Below are positions 35,091-44,787 of a DNA stretch of 64,000 nt, one piece after another. The notes below the pieces were generated by a model. The model made no database searches and had not been told where the DNA came from. It saw only the letters and a list, made by a program, of their open reading frames with translations. Made by a program: the position numbers and the translations under genes. Numbering within the stretch: the stretch's first letter is position 1; each line of letters begins with the position of its first letter. The stretch covers positions 207,299 through 271,298 of the forward strand of contig DLCG01000017.1 of assembly GCA_002480495.1 (NCBI GenBank), read 5' to 3'. The DNA comes from Rhodobiaceae bacterium UBA7804 (GTDB lineage Bacteria > Pseudomonadota > Alphaproteobacteria > Parvibaculales > Parvibaculaceae).

Positions 35091-35622
35091 CGCTGCCGAA
35101 GGGCCCGAAAACAAGGACGCCTCTCCCCTCCCGGCAATACTCGAACATCTCACGGCGGAGCGGGCGCGGCTACGCCTTCCCAAGCTGAGGCGAGATCGCG
35201 ACGCCTTCGACCGCCTCGCCACCGCGACGGCGGCTCTTCCCGGCGTGCAGGCCGTGGAGGCAAACCCGCTCACGGCCGGAATGCTGATCCGTCACGGCGG
35301 CGACTTCGCTGCCATCGCCGTCGCGGCCAAGGCAGCGGGGCTCTTCAGCCTCGAAGAAGCCGAGCGCGCGCCCGACATGCTGAAGGAACTGCGCGCCCGT
35401 ATGAAGCACCTCGAACGGGGACTTCGGCAACACTCGGAGGGCGCGCTCGACATCAACTCGGCAAGCTTTCTCTTTTTTGCCGCGGTGGGCGCCGTTCAGC
35501 TTGCGCGCGGCCGGGTAGCGATGCCCGCCCTCACCGCCTTCTGGTACGCGATGAACGCGCTCCGCACCGCTTCGTTCGACGAAGCAAGGCCCAAAGACGG
35601 AAAGAAGCGGAAGAAGCGCTAA
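35023..35622 (+). CDS. HMA-like domain protein without metal-binding cysteines
   Basis: A 199-residue protein. An HMA-like beta-alpha segment occupies about 40-120 (ARLRLPKLRRDRDAFDRLATATAALPGVQAVEANPLTAG in context). There is no cysteine anywhere, so it cannot bind copper or zinc by CxxC. A hydrophobic stretch (ASFLFFAAVGAVQLARG) and a very basic tail (KKRKKR) follow. The N-terminal start is uncertain; ATG at 35023 overlaps the upstream small gene by 68 bp, and a GTG at 35062 is an alternative. The segment looks similar in pattern to the N-terminus of the convergent ATPase. Its stop overlaps the ATPase stop. Confidence 0.75.
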   Translation: MPRQKPNSPKAGQAVHGTKEKADAAEGPENKDASPLPAILEHLTAERARLRLPKLRRDRDAFDRLATATAALPGVQAVEANPLTAGMLIRHGGDFAAIAVAAKAAGLFSLEEAERAPDMLKELRARMKHLERGLRQHSEGALDINSASFLFFAAVGAVQLARGRVAMPALTAFWYAMNALRTASFDEARPKDGKKRKKR

Positions 35623-38600
35623 GTACCGTCTGCAGTCGTCCGGCGGGCCAGCAGAAATTCGTTTCCTGCAAAGGAAGCGGCCATCATCGCGCCGATCACG
35701 GCAACATCGACAATGCCCACCGGTGCGAGACCGAGCAGCCGCCTGAGCGGCGGTACGGCAAGCGGCAGAATCTGGAGAACGCCTGCAGCCGCCAGCGTCG
35801 CGTTCAGATGGGGGTTGCCGAAAAGTTCGGCGCCACCCACTCCGTGAAAACGGTCATGACGGCAAGACAGCGCATGAAGGAGCTGCGCCCCGACCAGCGT
35901 CGAGAAGGTGAGGCTGCGCGTGCGCGGACCCGGTCCGTAGCGCATGAGGCCGAAACCATGTGCGCCGAGCGCCGCGGCGGAGATGATCGCCGATTCGCTT
36001 GCAAGCATGCGGTAGTAGTCGGGCGTGAACATGGGCGTAGCCGGATCACGCGGCGGTATGGACATGATGCCCTGCTCCGGCGCTTCGAGCGCAAGGCCGA
36101 TCGCAGGGAGAATGTCGGTGACGAGATTGATCCAGAAGATTTCCATCGGCGACTCGAGTTGATCGGCCGGTATCAGCGTCTCCGCCGCAATGACACCGAT
36201 CTCCGACAGATTCGTCGCAAGCAGGAAATGGATCGCCTTGCGAATATTGGCATAGATTGCACGACCCTGCGCGATACCGGCTCCAAGCGTGGTGAGGTCG
36301 TCGTCGCGGATGACGACATCGGCAACCTCGCGTGCGGACTGCGCGCCGTCGCGGCCCATGGCGATGCCGACATCTGCCGCCCTGAGCGCCGGCCCGTCAT
36401 TGATGCCATCCCCCGTCATGCCGACGCGCCAGCCGCCTGCCTGCAGCGCGCGAACGATCTCCAGCTTGCGCACGGGGCTTACGCGAGCGAAGACGTGGCC
36501 CTCGGCCACAGCACGCCTGAAGGCCTCGTCGTCCAGCCCGTCGAGCCGCGCGGTATCGACGACGACGGGTTCCGCGCCCCCGGCAAGTCCAACCTCGCGC
36601 GCAATCGCCCGCGCCGTCGCCGGCTGGTCGCCCGTGATCATGACGGTGCGTATCCCCGCGCGGTGGAACTCTGTCATCAGGTCCGCCATCCCGCCGCGCA
36701 GAGGATCCTTCATGGCGACGAGCCCCAGCCAGACAAGGTCGTGCGGTTCTTCCGGATCGATGGCCGCGTCGTGACTATAGGCGAGGCCGAGAACGCGGAG
36801 CCCCTCGCCTGCCAGTCTCTCGTTCTCGGCAAGGATCGTCTCGCGGTCCTTGCCCGTGAGAGCGGCAAAGCTTCCGTCCACTTCCATCAACCGGCACCGC
36901 TCCAGCACCTGGTCGGGGCTGCCCTTGACGGCCAGGGAAATCTTCTCTTCCGACAACCTGTGATGAAGCGACACCATGAACTTGCGCTTCTCCGTGCGAT
37001 AGATGACGCAGTCAACGGGATTATCGGCACGAACCGCCGCCACATCGACACCGCCGCGAAGGGCGAGGTCGACGAGTGCCGTCTCGGTCGGCGAGCCTTG
37101 GAAACTTGGTCCCCCTTCGCCGCTCACTATCTTCACTTCCGAACAGAGCGCAGCGACTTCGAGGAACTTCTTCATCTCATGGCGCCGAAGGTCCGCCCTG
37201 CCGTCTTCAGTCCCGAACCCGTCGACTCCGAGATGCCATGACCTGCCGCCAACGAAAAGACTTTCCACCGTCATGCTGTTTCGTGTGAGCGTTCCGGTCT
37301 TGTCGAAGCAGAGGACATTAAGCGAGCCGAGGCCTTCGACGGCGTCGAGCCGGCGCACGAGCACGTTCTTGCGCTTGAGTTCCCTCAGACCGATGGCGAG
37401 CGTCGAGGTGGCGATGGCCGGCAATCCCTCCGGCACGGCGGCAACGGCGAGCGCCACCGCGCTTTTCAGCATCGGCATCGTGCCGAGGCCGCGTGCAACA
37501 CCGAGCGCGAAGACGCCGCCGCATACGCCGAGCGAGAGAAGGACAAGATGGCGTCCCATCCTCTCGAGCTCGCGCTCTATGGGCGTCTGTGGCGCATGCG
37601 CCTCGCCTGTCAGAGCCTGAATGCGCCCGATTTCGGTCGCCGCGCCCGTCGCGACCACGATGGCAAGGCCGCTGCCGCCGTCGACCACCGTACCGCGGAA
37701 GACACAATTCGACCTCTCGCCGATCGGCGCGCGCTGATCGGCGAGAGATCCAGCATATTTGGCGACCGGCAGGCTTTCGCCGGTGAGCGAGGATTCATCG
37801 ACAGTGAGGCCGATGGCCTCGATGATGCGCGCATCTGCGCGGACGAAGGTGCCGGGCGTGAGAACCAGAATGTCACCCGGTACGACTTCTCGCGAGGGAA
37901 TGTCGCTGACTTCGCCATCTCGCCGCACCAGTACGCGGTGTTCGCCCTGGCCCGTAATGTCGCGGATGGTCTTCTCCGCCCCCGTTTCCATCGCGTACCC
38001 GATGCCGCCATTTGCAGCGATAACGCCGAGCGTAACCAGCGCATCGAGCGGACTGCCCGTGCCGAGGGAAATCAGCGAGGAACCGCCGAGGAGCGCGACT
38101 GGCAGATTTTTGAACTGATCGAGAAGCATCGCGAGCTCAGACCTCGGGCCGGCGATGGGAACCTCATTCGGTCCAAAGCGTGCGAGCCGCAACGCCGCCT
38201 CATCCGCCGTGAGACCGTGACGCCCGCTTTCGAACAACGCGACGATCTCTTCGAGATCACGGATGTGCCAATCCGCTTCTCCGGAGGCAGGCGACATGTC
38301 CTCGTCAGCAGAGCGAGCGGCGAGAGGGCTGTTCTTTCCCGTGAGAAGGTGCTCGACGCGACCCGCAATCTCGGCGTGCTCAAGGGCCGGATCGAACTCG
38401 ACGAGAAGAGTGCCAGTCCGAATGTCGGCGGCAAGACGGCGTATGGCGACGTCGCGGGAGAGGCCGTGCTCGAGCAACGCCTTGATCTTTCGCGAACGAT
38501 AGAGACGCGGGACAGCGAGCCTTACGCGACCGGGCACCGCGTCATGTTGGACAAGGACCATGCATGCGCCGTCGCCGCCTGAACCGACATGCGTCTTGCG

Positions 38601-38633
38601 CCCGACGCGGGAATGGCTCCGCGCGCCTTCCAT
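35619..38633 (-). CDS. P2A (SERCA-type) cation-transporting ATPase with N-terminal HMA-like domain
   Basis: A 1004-residue P-type ATPase. An HMA-like domain without cysteines (~25-100, PGRVRLAVPRLYRSRK) precedes a standard P2 pump: cation-ATPase N-terminus, actuator TGES, M4 VPEGLPA, phosphorylation site DKTGTLT, GDGINDGPAL, M5 TNLSEIG and M6 NLVTDILPA. The M4 Glu, M5 Asn/Glu and M6 Asn/Thr/Asp match the Ca2+ ligands of SERCA, so Ca2+ or Mn2+ export is expected. GGAGAG precedes the ATG at 38633; a Met 24 codons later (MVLVQHD) is an alternative start. Convergent with the HMA-like and DUF5132-like genes. Confidence 0.9.
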   Translation of the reverse strand: MEGARSHSRVGRKTHVGSGGDGACMVLVQHDAVPGRVRLAVPRLYRSRKIKALLEHGLSRDVAIRRLAADIRTGTLLVEFDPALEHAEIAGRVEHLLTGKNSPLAARSADEDMSPASGEADWHIRDLEEIVALFESGRHGLTADEAALRLARFGPNEVPIAGPRSELAMLLDQFKNLPVALLGGSSLISLGTGSPLDALVTLGVIAANGGIGYAMETGAEKTIRDITGQGEHRVLVRRDGEVSDIPSREVVPGDILVLTPGTFVRADARIIEAIGLTVDESSLTGESLPVAKYAGSLADQRAPIGERSNCVFRGTVVDGGSGLAIVVATGAATEIGRIQALTGEAHAPQTPIERELERMGRHLVLLSLGVCGGVFALGVARGLGTMPMLKSAVALAVAAVPEGLPAIATSTLAIGLRELKRKNVLVRRLDAVEGLGSLNVLCFDKTGTLTRNSMTVESLFVGGRSWHLGVDGFGTEDGRADLRRHEMKKFLEVAALCSEVKIVSGEGGPSFQGSPTETALVDLALRGGVDVAAVRADNPVDCVIYRTEKRKFMVSLHHRLSEEKISLAVKGSPDQVLERCRLMEVDGSFAALTGKDRETILAENERLAGEGLRVLGLAYSHDAAIDPEEPHDLVWLGLVAMKDPLRGGMADLMTEFHRAGIRTVMITGDQPATARAIAREVGLAGGAEPVVVDTARLDGLDDEAFRRAVAEGHVFARVSPVRKLEIVRALQAGGWRVGMTGDGINDGPALRAADVGIAMGRDGAQSAREVADVVIRDDDLTTLGAGIAQGRAIYANIRKAIHFLLATNLSEIGVIAAETLIPADQLESPMEIFWINLVTDILPAIGLALEAPEQGIMSIPPRDPATPMFTPDYYRMLASESAIISAAALGAHGFGLMRYGPGPRTRSLTFSTLVGAQLLHALSCRHDRFHGVGGAELFGNPHLNATLAAAGVLQILPLAVPPLRRLLGLAPVGIVDVAVIGAMMAASFAGNEFLLARRTTADGT

Positions 38634-38738
38634 CGAAATGCTCTCCGCTCGAGGTCTCGCCTGCGCCAGACTAGCTGAAGGCGCGAGGGAACACGACAGG
38701 CGGATCCAGAGACAAAGAGTCGCTATGTCGGTTTTGTG

Positions 38739-38945
38739 TCACTCCAGCGTGAATGCAAGTTTCAGCTTCACCTGATAGTGAGCGACCTTGCCGTTCTCGA
38801 TATGGCCGCGCGTTTCGATCACTTCGAACCATCTCAATTCCCGAAGCGTCTTGCTTGCCTTTTCTATGGCACCGCCGATCGCCGCCTCGATGCTCTCCGG
38901 CGACGAACCCACGACTTCAATGACCCTGTAAACATTATCCGACAT
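38739..38945 (-). CDS. Dodecin (flavin-binding dodecameric protein)
   Basis: A 68-residue protein with the complete dodecin pattern: [18 protein letters not shown], then [17 protein letters not shown], whose Trp stacks on flavin, and [13 protein letters not shown]. Dodecins store riboflavin/FMN or buffer CoA and flavins. AAGGAGG lies just upstream of the ATG at 38945. It stands alone between the ATPase and the NfeD gene. Confidence 0.95.
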   Translation of the reverse strand: MSDNVYRVIEVVGSSPESIEAAIGGAIEKASKTLRELRWFEVIETRGHIENGKVAHYQVKLKLAFTLE

Positions 38946-39118
38946 GAAATTCCTCCTTTTTTCGACATCTGACTCGCCTCGCTGAAGAAAAGTGGAATTC
39001 CGGCAAGCCCCGGCAAGGCCGGTGAACTTGCCGGGGTGGAAATCATGGCCATTCCGGTCAGGCTTTGGCAGACTGTTCCCTTATCTGCGACACGGCACCG
39101 GATCACGGGAGGAACCGA

Positions 39119-40516
39119 ATGAACCGCGCCCTGCGCTCCGCGAGCTTTGCCCTGTTGGCGCTTCTAGGCGCCGCGCTGCCGGGACTCGGCCTGTCGCAGG
39201 AGGCGGTGCGACAGGCGGACGGCAAGCAAACGGGGCGAGAAGCTCTCGTGCTCGTATCCACGATCGACGGAGCGATCGGACCCGCCACTGCGCGGCAGAT
39301 TGCGGATGCGATAGAAACGTCCACCGCGCGGCAAGCAGACGCGCTGGTCCTCAGGATCGATACGCCCGGCGGCCTCGTCACATCGACGCGCGATATCGTG
39401 AGCGACATTCTCGCATCGGATGTGCCTGTCGCGGGCTATGTCTGGCCCGGTGGCGGCCATGCGGCAAGCGCAGGAACCTACATCATCTATGCAACAGGCA
39501 TCGCCGCCATGGCGCCGGGAACCAATATCGGCGCCGCGACACCGGTGCAGATGAGTGGCGGCGCCATGCCCGGCTCGCCGCAGAAGCAACCCGAAAGCGA
39601 TACAGGTGGCAAGGAAGGCGAGGGTTCCCCACCCTCGAACGAACAGGCGCTCTCGAACAAGGCGACGAATGACGCGGTCGCGCTGATCGTGAGCCTTGCC
39701 GAGACACACGGCCGAAACGCCGAATGGGCGGAAGCGGCGGTGCGCGATGGAGAGAGCATCGGCGCGAAGAAAGCGCTCGATATCGGCGCGGTGGAAATTC
39801 TGGCCACCGATCTTGACGATCTGCTGGCGCAGATGGACGGACGGGAAGTTCTGGCAAACGGAAGGCCGGTAAAACTCGAAACCGCGAATGCACTGATCGA
39901 ACATCTCGAACCCGGTTTCATGATCGACCTTCTAGCCCTCATCAGCAATCCAAACGTCGCCTTTCTGCTGATGATGATCGGCATCTACGGAATCATATTC
40001 GAACTTTCCAACCCCGGAAGCTTCGGCCCTGGCATTCTTGGCGCTATCTGCCTTCTCCTCGGTCTCTACGCACTGAACCAGCTTCCGCTGGACTATGCAG
40101 GCGCCGCGCTCATTATATTCGGACTGGTTCTGATGGCGGTGGAAGCCTTCACGCCCACTTTCGGCGTCGCGGGTTTCGGCGGTCTTGTGGCTTTCATTTT
40201 CGGTGCGGTCATTCTCGTCGATAGCGACTCGCCGGAGTTTCAGCTCAGTTGGTGGACCATCGGCATAACAGCGCTGGCAAGCGCGGCGCTGCTGATCTTC
40301 CTCATCGGCTACACCTGGCGCGCGATGCGCAAGCCCGTCGCGACCGGCGCGGAGGAGATGCAGGGAGCCGAAGCGCGTGTCCTCGAATGGGCGAATGGCG
40401 AAGGCTATGTGCATGTTCATGGCGAGCGCTGGCACGCGCGCGGACCAGCCGAACTCGCGCCGCAAAGCACCGTTCGGATCGAACGAATGGACGGGCTGAC
40501 GCTCATCGTCGGCTAG
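39119..40516 (+). CDS. NfeD-family membrane-bound ClpP-class serine protease
   Basis: A 465-residue protein. Signal sequence (~1-23) leads into a ClpP/SppA-like protease domain ([10 protein letters not shown]; the nucleophile is in [19 protein letters not shown]), then four to five membrane helices (~270-380) and a C-terminal NfeD OB-fold ([18 protein letters not shown]). Full-length NfeD1b proteases cleave the C-terminus of stomatin-type partners, and such a partner follows directly. The start at 39119 follows GGGAGGA. Confidence 0.92.
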   Translation: MNRALRSASFALLALLGAALPGLGLSQEAVRQADGKQTGREALVLVSTIDGAIGPATARQIADAIETSTARQADALVLRIDTPGGLVTSTRDIVSDILASDVPVAGYVWPGGGHAASAGTYIIYATGIAAMAPGTNIGAATPVQMSGGAMPGSPQKQPESDTGGKEGEGSPPSNEQALSNKATNDAVALIVSLAETHGRNAEWAEAAVRDGESIGAKKALDIGAVEILATDLDDLLAQMDGREVLANGRPVKLETANALIEHLEPGFMIDLLALISNPNVAFLLMMIGIYGIIFELSNPGSFGPGILGAICLLLGLYALNQLPLDYAGAALIIFGLVLMAVEAFTPTFGVAGFGGLVAFIFGAVILVDSDSPEFQLSWWTIGITALASAALLIFLIGYTWRAMRKPVATGAEEMQGAEARVLEWANGEGYVHVHGERWHARGPAELAPQSTVRIERMDGLTLIVG

Positions 40517-40560
40517 ACAGCGGTGCCGCGCACCGCTCAACAATCAAGAGGAGACCTCAA

Positions 40561-41313
40561 ATGGGATTCGCGGTCTACATTTTCCTCGGCGTCTTGCTCG
40601 TCGCCTTTTTTGTCTCGGCGATCAATATCCTGCGCGAATATGAGCGCGGCGTGGTTTTCACGCTCGGCCGCTTTACGCGTGTAACGGGCCCCGGCTTCAT
40701 CATCATCATTCCGGTGATCCAGCAGATGGTCCGCGTGGACCTGCGCACTTTCGTGGAAGACGTACCGACGCAGGACGTCATCTCGCGCGACAACGTCTCC
40801 GTGAAGGTGAACGCGGTCCTTTATTTCCGCATCGTCGATCCTCAGAAAACCATACTGAACGTCGAGAATTACATGGAAGCGACGAGCCAGCTCGCGCAGA
40901 CGACCCTCCGCTCCGTCCTCGGCAAGCATGAGCTGGATGAAATGCTTGCTGAGCGCGACAAACTCAATGCCGATATCCAGGCCATTCTCGACGAGCAGAC
41001 GGATGCCTGGGGCATCAAGGTTGCCAATGTCGAGATCAAGCATGTCGACATCGACGAAAGCATGGTCCGCGCAATTGCCCGGCAGGCGGAAGCCGAACGC
41101 TACCGGCGCGCGAAGATCATCAATGCCGAAGGCGAGCAGCAGGCAGCCGAGAAGCTCGTCGAAGCCGGCCGTATTCTGGCCGGCGACGCACGAGCGATGC
41201 AGCTGCGCTACTTCGCCGCCCTTCACGACATCGCCGGCGACAAGACGAATACAATCGTCTTCCCGATGCCTCTGGACCTCATCGAAGGGCTGAAGCCGGC
41301 CAACAAGGCCTGA
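40561..41313 (+). CDS. SPFH/band 7 protein, bacterial slipin (stomatin-like)
   Basis: A 250-residue protein with an N-terminal membrane helix ([19 protein letters not shown]) and a band 7 domain starting [13 protein letters not shown]. It continues with [20 protein letters not shown], the coiled-coil [22 protein letters not shown] in context, and a hydrophobic C-terminus [16 protein letters not shown], the sort of tail cut by NfeD proteases. It is 44 bp after the NfeD gene, with AGGAG upstream. The pair is thought to organise membrane microdomains. A terminator follows. Confidence 0.94.
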   Translation: MGFAVYIFLGVLLVAFFVSAINILREYERGVVFTLGRFTRVTGPGFIIIIPVIQQMVRVDLRTFVEDVPTQDVISRDNVSVKVNAVLYFRIVDPQKTILNVENYMEATSQLAQTTLRSVLGKHELDEMLAERDKLNADIQAILDEQTDAWGIKVANVEIKHVDIDESMVRAIARQAEAERYRRAKIINAEGEQQAAEKLVEAGRILAGDARAMQLRYFAALHDIAGDKTNTIVFPMPLDLIEGLKPANKA

Positions 41314-41342
41314 CCCGAAATCATCCGGATTTCTGCGCATTC

Positions 41343-41371
41343 CGGCGGGGCCCCTCGGGTCCCGCCGTTTT
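41343..41371 (+). terminator. Intrinsic terminator after the slipin gene
   Basis: Stem CGGCGGGGCCC/GGGTCCCGCCG (one G-T wobble) with a 3-nt loop, then TTTT. Confidence 0.85.
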
Positions 41372-41430
41372 GATTCCGGGTGAAATTGCCATTTGAAATT
41401 GCGAATCAATCTCTTTATAGCTGCATTTAT

Positions 41431-41445
41431 TGCGAGTAGTTCGCA
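41431..41445. promoter_or_regulatory. Fur-like operator upstream of the TonB-dependent receptor
   Basis: TGCGA-GTAGT-TCGCA is a perfect inverted repeat in an A/T-rich setting (TTATTGCGA...TCGCATTATTG). The pattern matches known Fur boxes of the TGCGAATNATTCGCA kind. It ends 29 bp before the receptor ATG. A further TTGCGAATCA half-site lies at about 41399. Iron repression of the receptor is the expected effect. Confidence 0.6.
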
Positions 41446-41474
41446 TTATTGTTCTTAAAATGGGGTAATACGTC

Positions 41475-43685
41475 ATGGGGTTCGATCTACGCCAGGCGCC
41501 GCTGGGAGCGGTGCTGATGTGCGCGGCTATGCTGACTGCTCTTCCGCTTCACGCACAGGAAAGCGGGAGCGGCACGAAAGAAGGGGTGATGGAGCTCGCG
41601 CCGCTCGTTGTTGAGGGAGAGCGGGAAAGAGCCGACGGTCCGGTCGACGGCCCCTTCGCCACTCAAAGCGCGACCGCCACCAAGACAGACACACCGATCA
41701 TCGAGACGCCCCAATCAATCTCGGTCATCTCCTCGCAGGACATGACCGCGCGCGGCGCGCGGTCACTGGCGCAGTCGATACGTTACGCCACCGGCATCAC
41801 GACCGAAAATCGCGGCGGCGCCGTGAGCCGTTACGATCTTTTCTCGATCCGCGGCTTCTCGACCAGCCAGACTTATCTCGACGGCATGCTGATGCCTTAC
41901 AACGGCTGGTACTCAAGCCCGCAGATCGCACCGGAAATGGTCGAGCGCCTTGAAATTCTGAAAGGACCGGCTTCCGTCCTCTATGGATCGGCCCCGCCCG
42001 GCGGCCTCGTCAACTCCGTGAGCAAGCGTCCCCAGGACACGGCATCGGGAGAAATTTCGGTCAGCATTGGCTCGGACAATCTCTATGAAGGCCTGCTCGA
42101 CGCAACCGGACCGCTCGATCAGGAAGGCAAGTTCTCCTATCGCTTCATCGGCCTTGGGCGCGCACAGGACGGCCAGGCGAGAACGACAGAGACGGAACGC
42201 CGCCTGATAGCACCGTCCTTCCGCTGGCAACCGACGGACAAGACGAGCCTTACCGTCCTTACGCACTTCCAGCACGATCCCAAGGGCGGCACCTTTGGCG
42301 GCGTGCCGGGCGCAGGTTCGGTGTCTCCGAATCCGAACGGCCCCCTCCCGACCGATTTCTATGACGGCGACGTCAAGTTCGAAGAGTTCAATCGCAAGCA
42401 ACTTGCGCTTGGCTACATCTTCGAGCACCGCTTCGACGACGTGTTCACCTTCACGCAGAACACACGCTACCTCGAGACGGACCTCGACTACGAGAGCGTC
42501 TATGGCGGACTGCTGCTTCCCGACAACAGGACGCTCCTTCGCGCCATGATCTACACAAACGAGCAGAGCACCTCCTACTCGACCGACAACCGGCTGCAGG
42601 CGAAATTCAATACGGGCGCGATCTCGCACACGTTGCTTGCGGGCGTCGACTACTGGACACTGGACTCCGACCTCGAACGCGGCGATCTGGTACCCACGCT
42701 GCTAACGCCTTTCATCGTGCCGCCGATCGACATCTACAACCCGGACAACGATCAGCCGCTCCCCGCCGTACCGCGCACGCAGCTCAACAACTACGAGATT
42801 GAGCAGACAGGCATCTATCTGCAGGAACAGTTGAAACTCGACGGCCTCGTCGTTCTGCTCGGCGGACGCCAGGACTGGTACGAGAGCAAGAACACTATCC
42901 GGCTGACCCCGGCCAACAACTCGTCCATCAGCCAGGACCAGTTCAGCGGGCGCGCGGGCGTCCTCTATCATTTCGAAAACGGTCTGGCGCCCTACATTTC
43001 CTATGCCGAATCCTTCGAGCCGCAGACGGGCGCCGACCGGTTCGGCAATGCCTTCGAACCGACCACGGGCCAGCAGGTCGAAGCGGGCCTCAAGTTCCAG
43101 TCACCCGACGGTTCGTTCATGATCACGGGCTCCGTCTTCGATATCACCAAACAGAACGTCACCGTGAGCGATCCCCTCGGTGCGCCCGGCGATCAGATCC
43201 AGCAAGGCGAAGTTCGCTCGCGCGGCTTCGAACTCGAAGGACACATCCAGCCCGTGAACGGCCTCAACATCGCGGCCTTCTACACGAAAATGGATGTCGA
43301 AACGACGGAAGACACAACGGCCGCGAACGTCGGCAAGACGCCCGTGCAGGTCGCCGAAGAGACGGCGTCGCTCTGGACGGAATACGTCCTGCCGTCGAGC
43401 ATCATCGACGGGCTCACCATTGGCGGCGGCATGCGTTATGTCGGTGAGACCTATGTCGACGTCACCAACACGCTCGGCACCACCGATCCCTACACGTTGT
43501 TCGACGCCATGATCGAGTATGACCTCGGCGCGATCAGCCCGCAGCTTGGAGGAAACTCGCTGCGACTCAACGGCACGAACCTGGCCGACAAGCGTCATGT
43601 CGCAGGTTGCTACACACAGCTCATGACAGGCTGCTGGTTCGGCGCGGAGCGGCAGGTGACGCTCACCTTCACGCATCGCTGGTAA
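41475..43685 (+). CDS. TonB-dependent siderophore receptor
   Basis: A 736-residue outer-membrane receptor. Signal peptide (~1-27, LTALPLHAQ), a probable TonB box APLVVEG near 42, the plug domain (TPQSISVISSQDM, GFSTSQTYLDG, RLEILKGPASVLYGSAPPGGLVN), a 22-strand barrel, and a terminal Phe/Trp-type ending (LTFTHRW). The FhuA/FpvA-like plug and TonB-dep_Rec siderophore layout point to ferric siderophore uptake. The specific ligand is unknown and no ABC importer or siderophore genes are adjacent. It has a Fur-like box upstream and a terminator downstream. Confidence 0.93.
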   Translation: MGFDLRQAPLGAVLMCAAMLTALPLHAQESGSGTKEGVMELAPLVVEGERERADGPVDGPFATQSATATKTDTPIIETPQSISVISSQDMTARGARSLAQSIRYATGITTENRGGAVSRYDLFSIRGFSTSQTYLDGMLMPYNGWYSSPQIAPEMVERLEILKGPASVLYGSAPPGGLVNSVSKRPQDTASGEISVSIGSDNLYEGLLDATGPLDQEGKFSYRFIGLGRAQDGQARTTETERRLIAPSFRWQPTDKTSLTVLTHFQHDPKGGTFGGVPGAGSVSPNPNGPLPTDFYDGDVKFEEFNRKQLALGYIFEHRFDDVFTFTQNTRYLETDLDYESVYGGLLLPDNRTLLRAMIYTNEQSTSYSTDNRLQAKFNTGAISHTLLAGVDYWTLDSDLERGDLVPTLLTPFIVPPIDIYNPDNDQPLPAVPRTQLNNYEIEQTGIYLQEQLKLDGLVVLLGGRQDWYESKNTIRLTPANNSSISQDQFSGRAGVLYHFENGLAPYISYAESFEPQTGADRFGNAFEPTTGQQVEAGLKFQSPDGSFMITGSVFDITKQNVTVSDPLGAPGDQIQQGEVRSRGFELEGHIQPVNGLNIAAFYTKMDVETTEDTTAANVGKTPVQVAEETASLWTEYVLPSSIIDGLTIGGGMRYVGETYVDVTNTLGTTDPYTLFDAMIEYDLGAISPQLGGNSLRLNGTNLADKRHVAGCYTQLMTGCWFGAERQVTLTFTHRW

Positions 43686-43698
43686 GACCATCGAGAAG

Positions 43699-43731
43699 CG
43701 GCGATGGCGGAATGATCCGTCATCGCCGTTT
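43699..43731 (+). terminator. Intrinsic terminator after the TonB-dependent receptor
   Basis: Stem CGGCGATGGCGGA/TCCGTCATCGCCG (one wobble) with a 4-nt loop, followed by TTTCC. Confidence 0.75.
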
Positions 43732-43831
43732 CCTCCATTCAGGTTCGATCCCCGCTCGCCGGACCAGCCCTCTCGCCAAATAATGCAACCCGCTGCAACG
43801 GCCGGTACGAGTCGCGGCAAGAGGGGACGTC

Positions 43832-44305
43832 ATGGGCGAGATCACTTACAGACATGGATGGCGGCAACGCGACCGCAGGATCGAACAGGATGCTATTGCG
43901 GCATGGGAAGCGCATGGCGCCTTGCCGCAAGGCATAACGCCGGAAGAGCGCGCACAGGAAATCTGTTGCGCCGCTTATGACGGCGACAGGCTCGCCGCGA
44001 TCTCGACAGTCGAGATCAAGCCTTGCAGGCCTTTGCGCAACAGGCGCTTCGGCTATCTGCGCGTTTTCACTTTGCCCGAATACGAGGGCCGTGAAATCGC
44101 GATAGGCCTTGCCATTCATTGCCGCGATGCACTGGAAGAGTGGTCGAAGGACAATCCGGACGAAAAGCTCTGCGGCATGGCGGCGATCTATCACTCGCCG
44201 AAACTCGGCCCGACGCCGGTCGGCAAGTCGGGCCTCACCCTCATCGGATATACGCCGGAAGGATACCAGCACCGCGTGGTCTGGTTTCGGCATGTTCGCG
44301 TCTGA
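43832..44305 (+). CDS. Hypothetical protein, possible GNAT-like fold
   Basis: A 157-residue soluble protein. The middle (RRFGYLRVFTLPEYEGREIAIGLAIHC in context) looks like the beta4-alpha3 segment of an acetyltransferase, followed by CGMAAIYHSPKLGPTPVGKSGLTLIGYTPEGYQHRVVWF, where a classical GNAT would have its last strands. The acetyl-CoA P-loop (R/Q-x-x-G-x-G/A) is not clear, so the assignment is tentative. ATG at 43832 follows GAGGGGA. A small membrane-protein gene follows after 19 bp, suggesting co-transcription. Confidence 0.65.
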   Translation: MGEITYRHGWRQRDRRIEQDAIAAWEAHGALPQGITPEERAQEICCAAYDGDRLAAISTVEIKPCRPLRNRRFGYLRVFTLPEYEGREIAIGLAIHCRDALEEWSKDNPDEKLCGMAAIYHSPKLGPTPVGKSGLTLIGYTPEGYQHRVVWFRHVRV

Positions 44306-44324
44306 AAAACAGGAGGTACACGGA

Positions 44325-44594
44325 ATGAACACGCCCGCCGGAGCGCGGAACACCCGCTCCGACATGCATCTTCCCTATGCCATCATTGCATCGGGAACGC
44401 TGATCGCCATCGCGATTGTCGTGGCCGCACTTGCCTCGGGAGGCGGCAACGGCATGATGCCGAACCCGCAAGGGGGTATCTGGGTGGAGAGCGGCGATAC
44501 GCTCTATCTCTGCCAGGCGAGGCCCAAGGGACCCGCGCCTTGCGTCAATCTCGCGGACGGTACGACGCTCTCCTTCGGGGATATCTCGCGCTAA
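44325..44594 (+). CDS. Small single-pass membrane protein, unknown function
   Basis: An 89-residue protein. A membrane helix (YAIIASGTLIAIAIVVAAL) is followed by a short exported segment with two cysteines (LYLCQARPKGPAPCVNL) that could form a disulfide. I recognise no family. ATG at 44325 is preceded by AGGAGG. It follows the 43832 gene by 19 bp and ends before a strong terminator at 44642. Confidence 0.7.
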   Translation: MNTPAGARNTRSDMHLPYAIIASGTLIAIAIVVAALASGGGNGMMPNPQGGIWVESGDTLYLCQARPKGPAPCVNLADGTTLSFGDISR

Positions 44595-44641
44595 AAAGGC
44601 CCGACCGTCATCGAAACGTCATCATAACGTCACAAATGATC

Positions 44642-44669
44642 AGCCCGGCTCCGGCCGGGCTTTTCTTTT
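44642..44669 (+). terminator. Intrinsic terminator
   Basis: Stem AGCCCGGC/GCCGGGCT, 4-nt loop, then TTTCTTTT; closes the plus-strand pair 43832-44594. Confidence 0.9.
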
Positions 44670-44727
44670 GGGAGAACTATCCCGCAAAGCGGGGACAAGT
44701 ATCCGCCACGCAGGGGAGTCTGTCCTC

Positions 44728-44763
44728 AAAAAAATGGCGCCCCGGATATCCCCGGGACGCCAT
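44728..44763 (-). terminator. Intrinsic terminator of the autotransporter gene
   Basis: Stem TGGCG-C-CCCGG / CCGGG-A-CGCCA with a 6-nt loop; on the minus strand it is followed by seven T (A-run at 44728-44734). It lies just after the autotransporter stop. Confidence 0.88.
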
Positions 44764-44787
44764 TCAGGTCTGCGAGGACCGTCTTCG

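Noticed and set aside
34824..38633. Heavy-metal (Cu/Zn) specificity for the ATPase because of HMA-like domains
   Set aside because: No CxxC in either HMA-like domain and no CPx motif in the membrane; ion-site residues match SERCA-type Ca2+ pumps instead.
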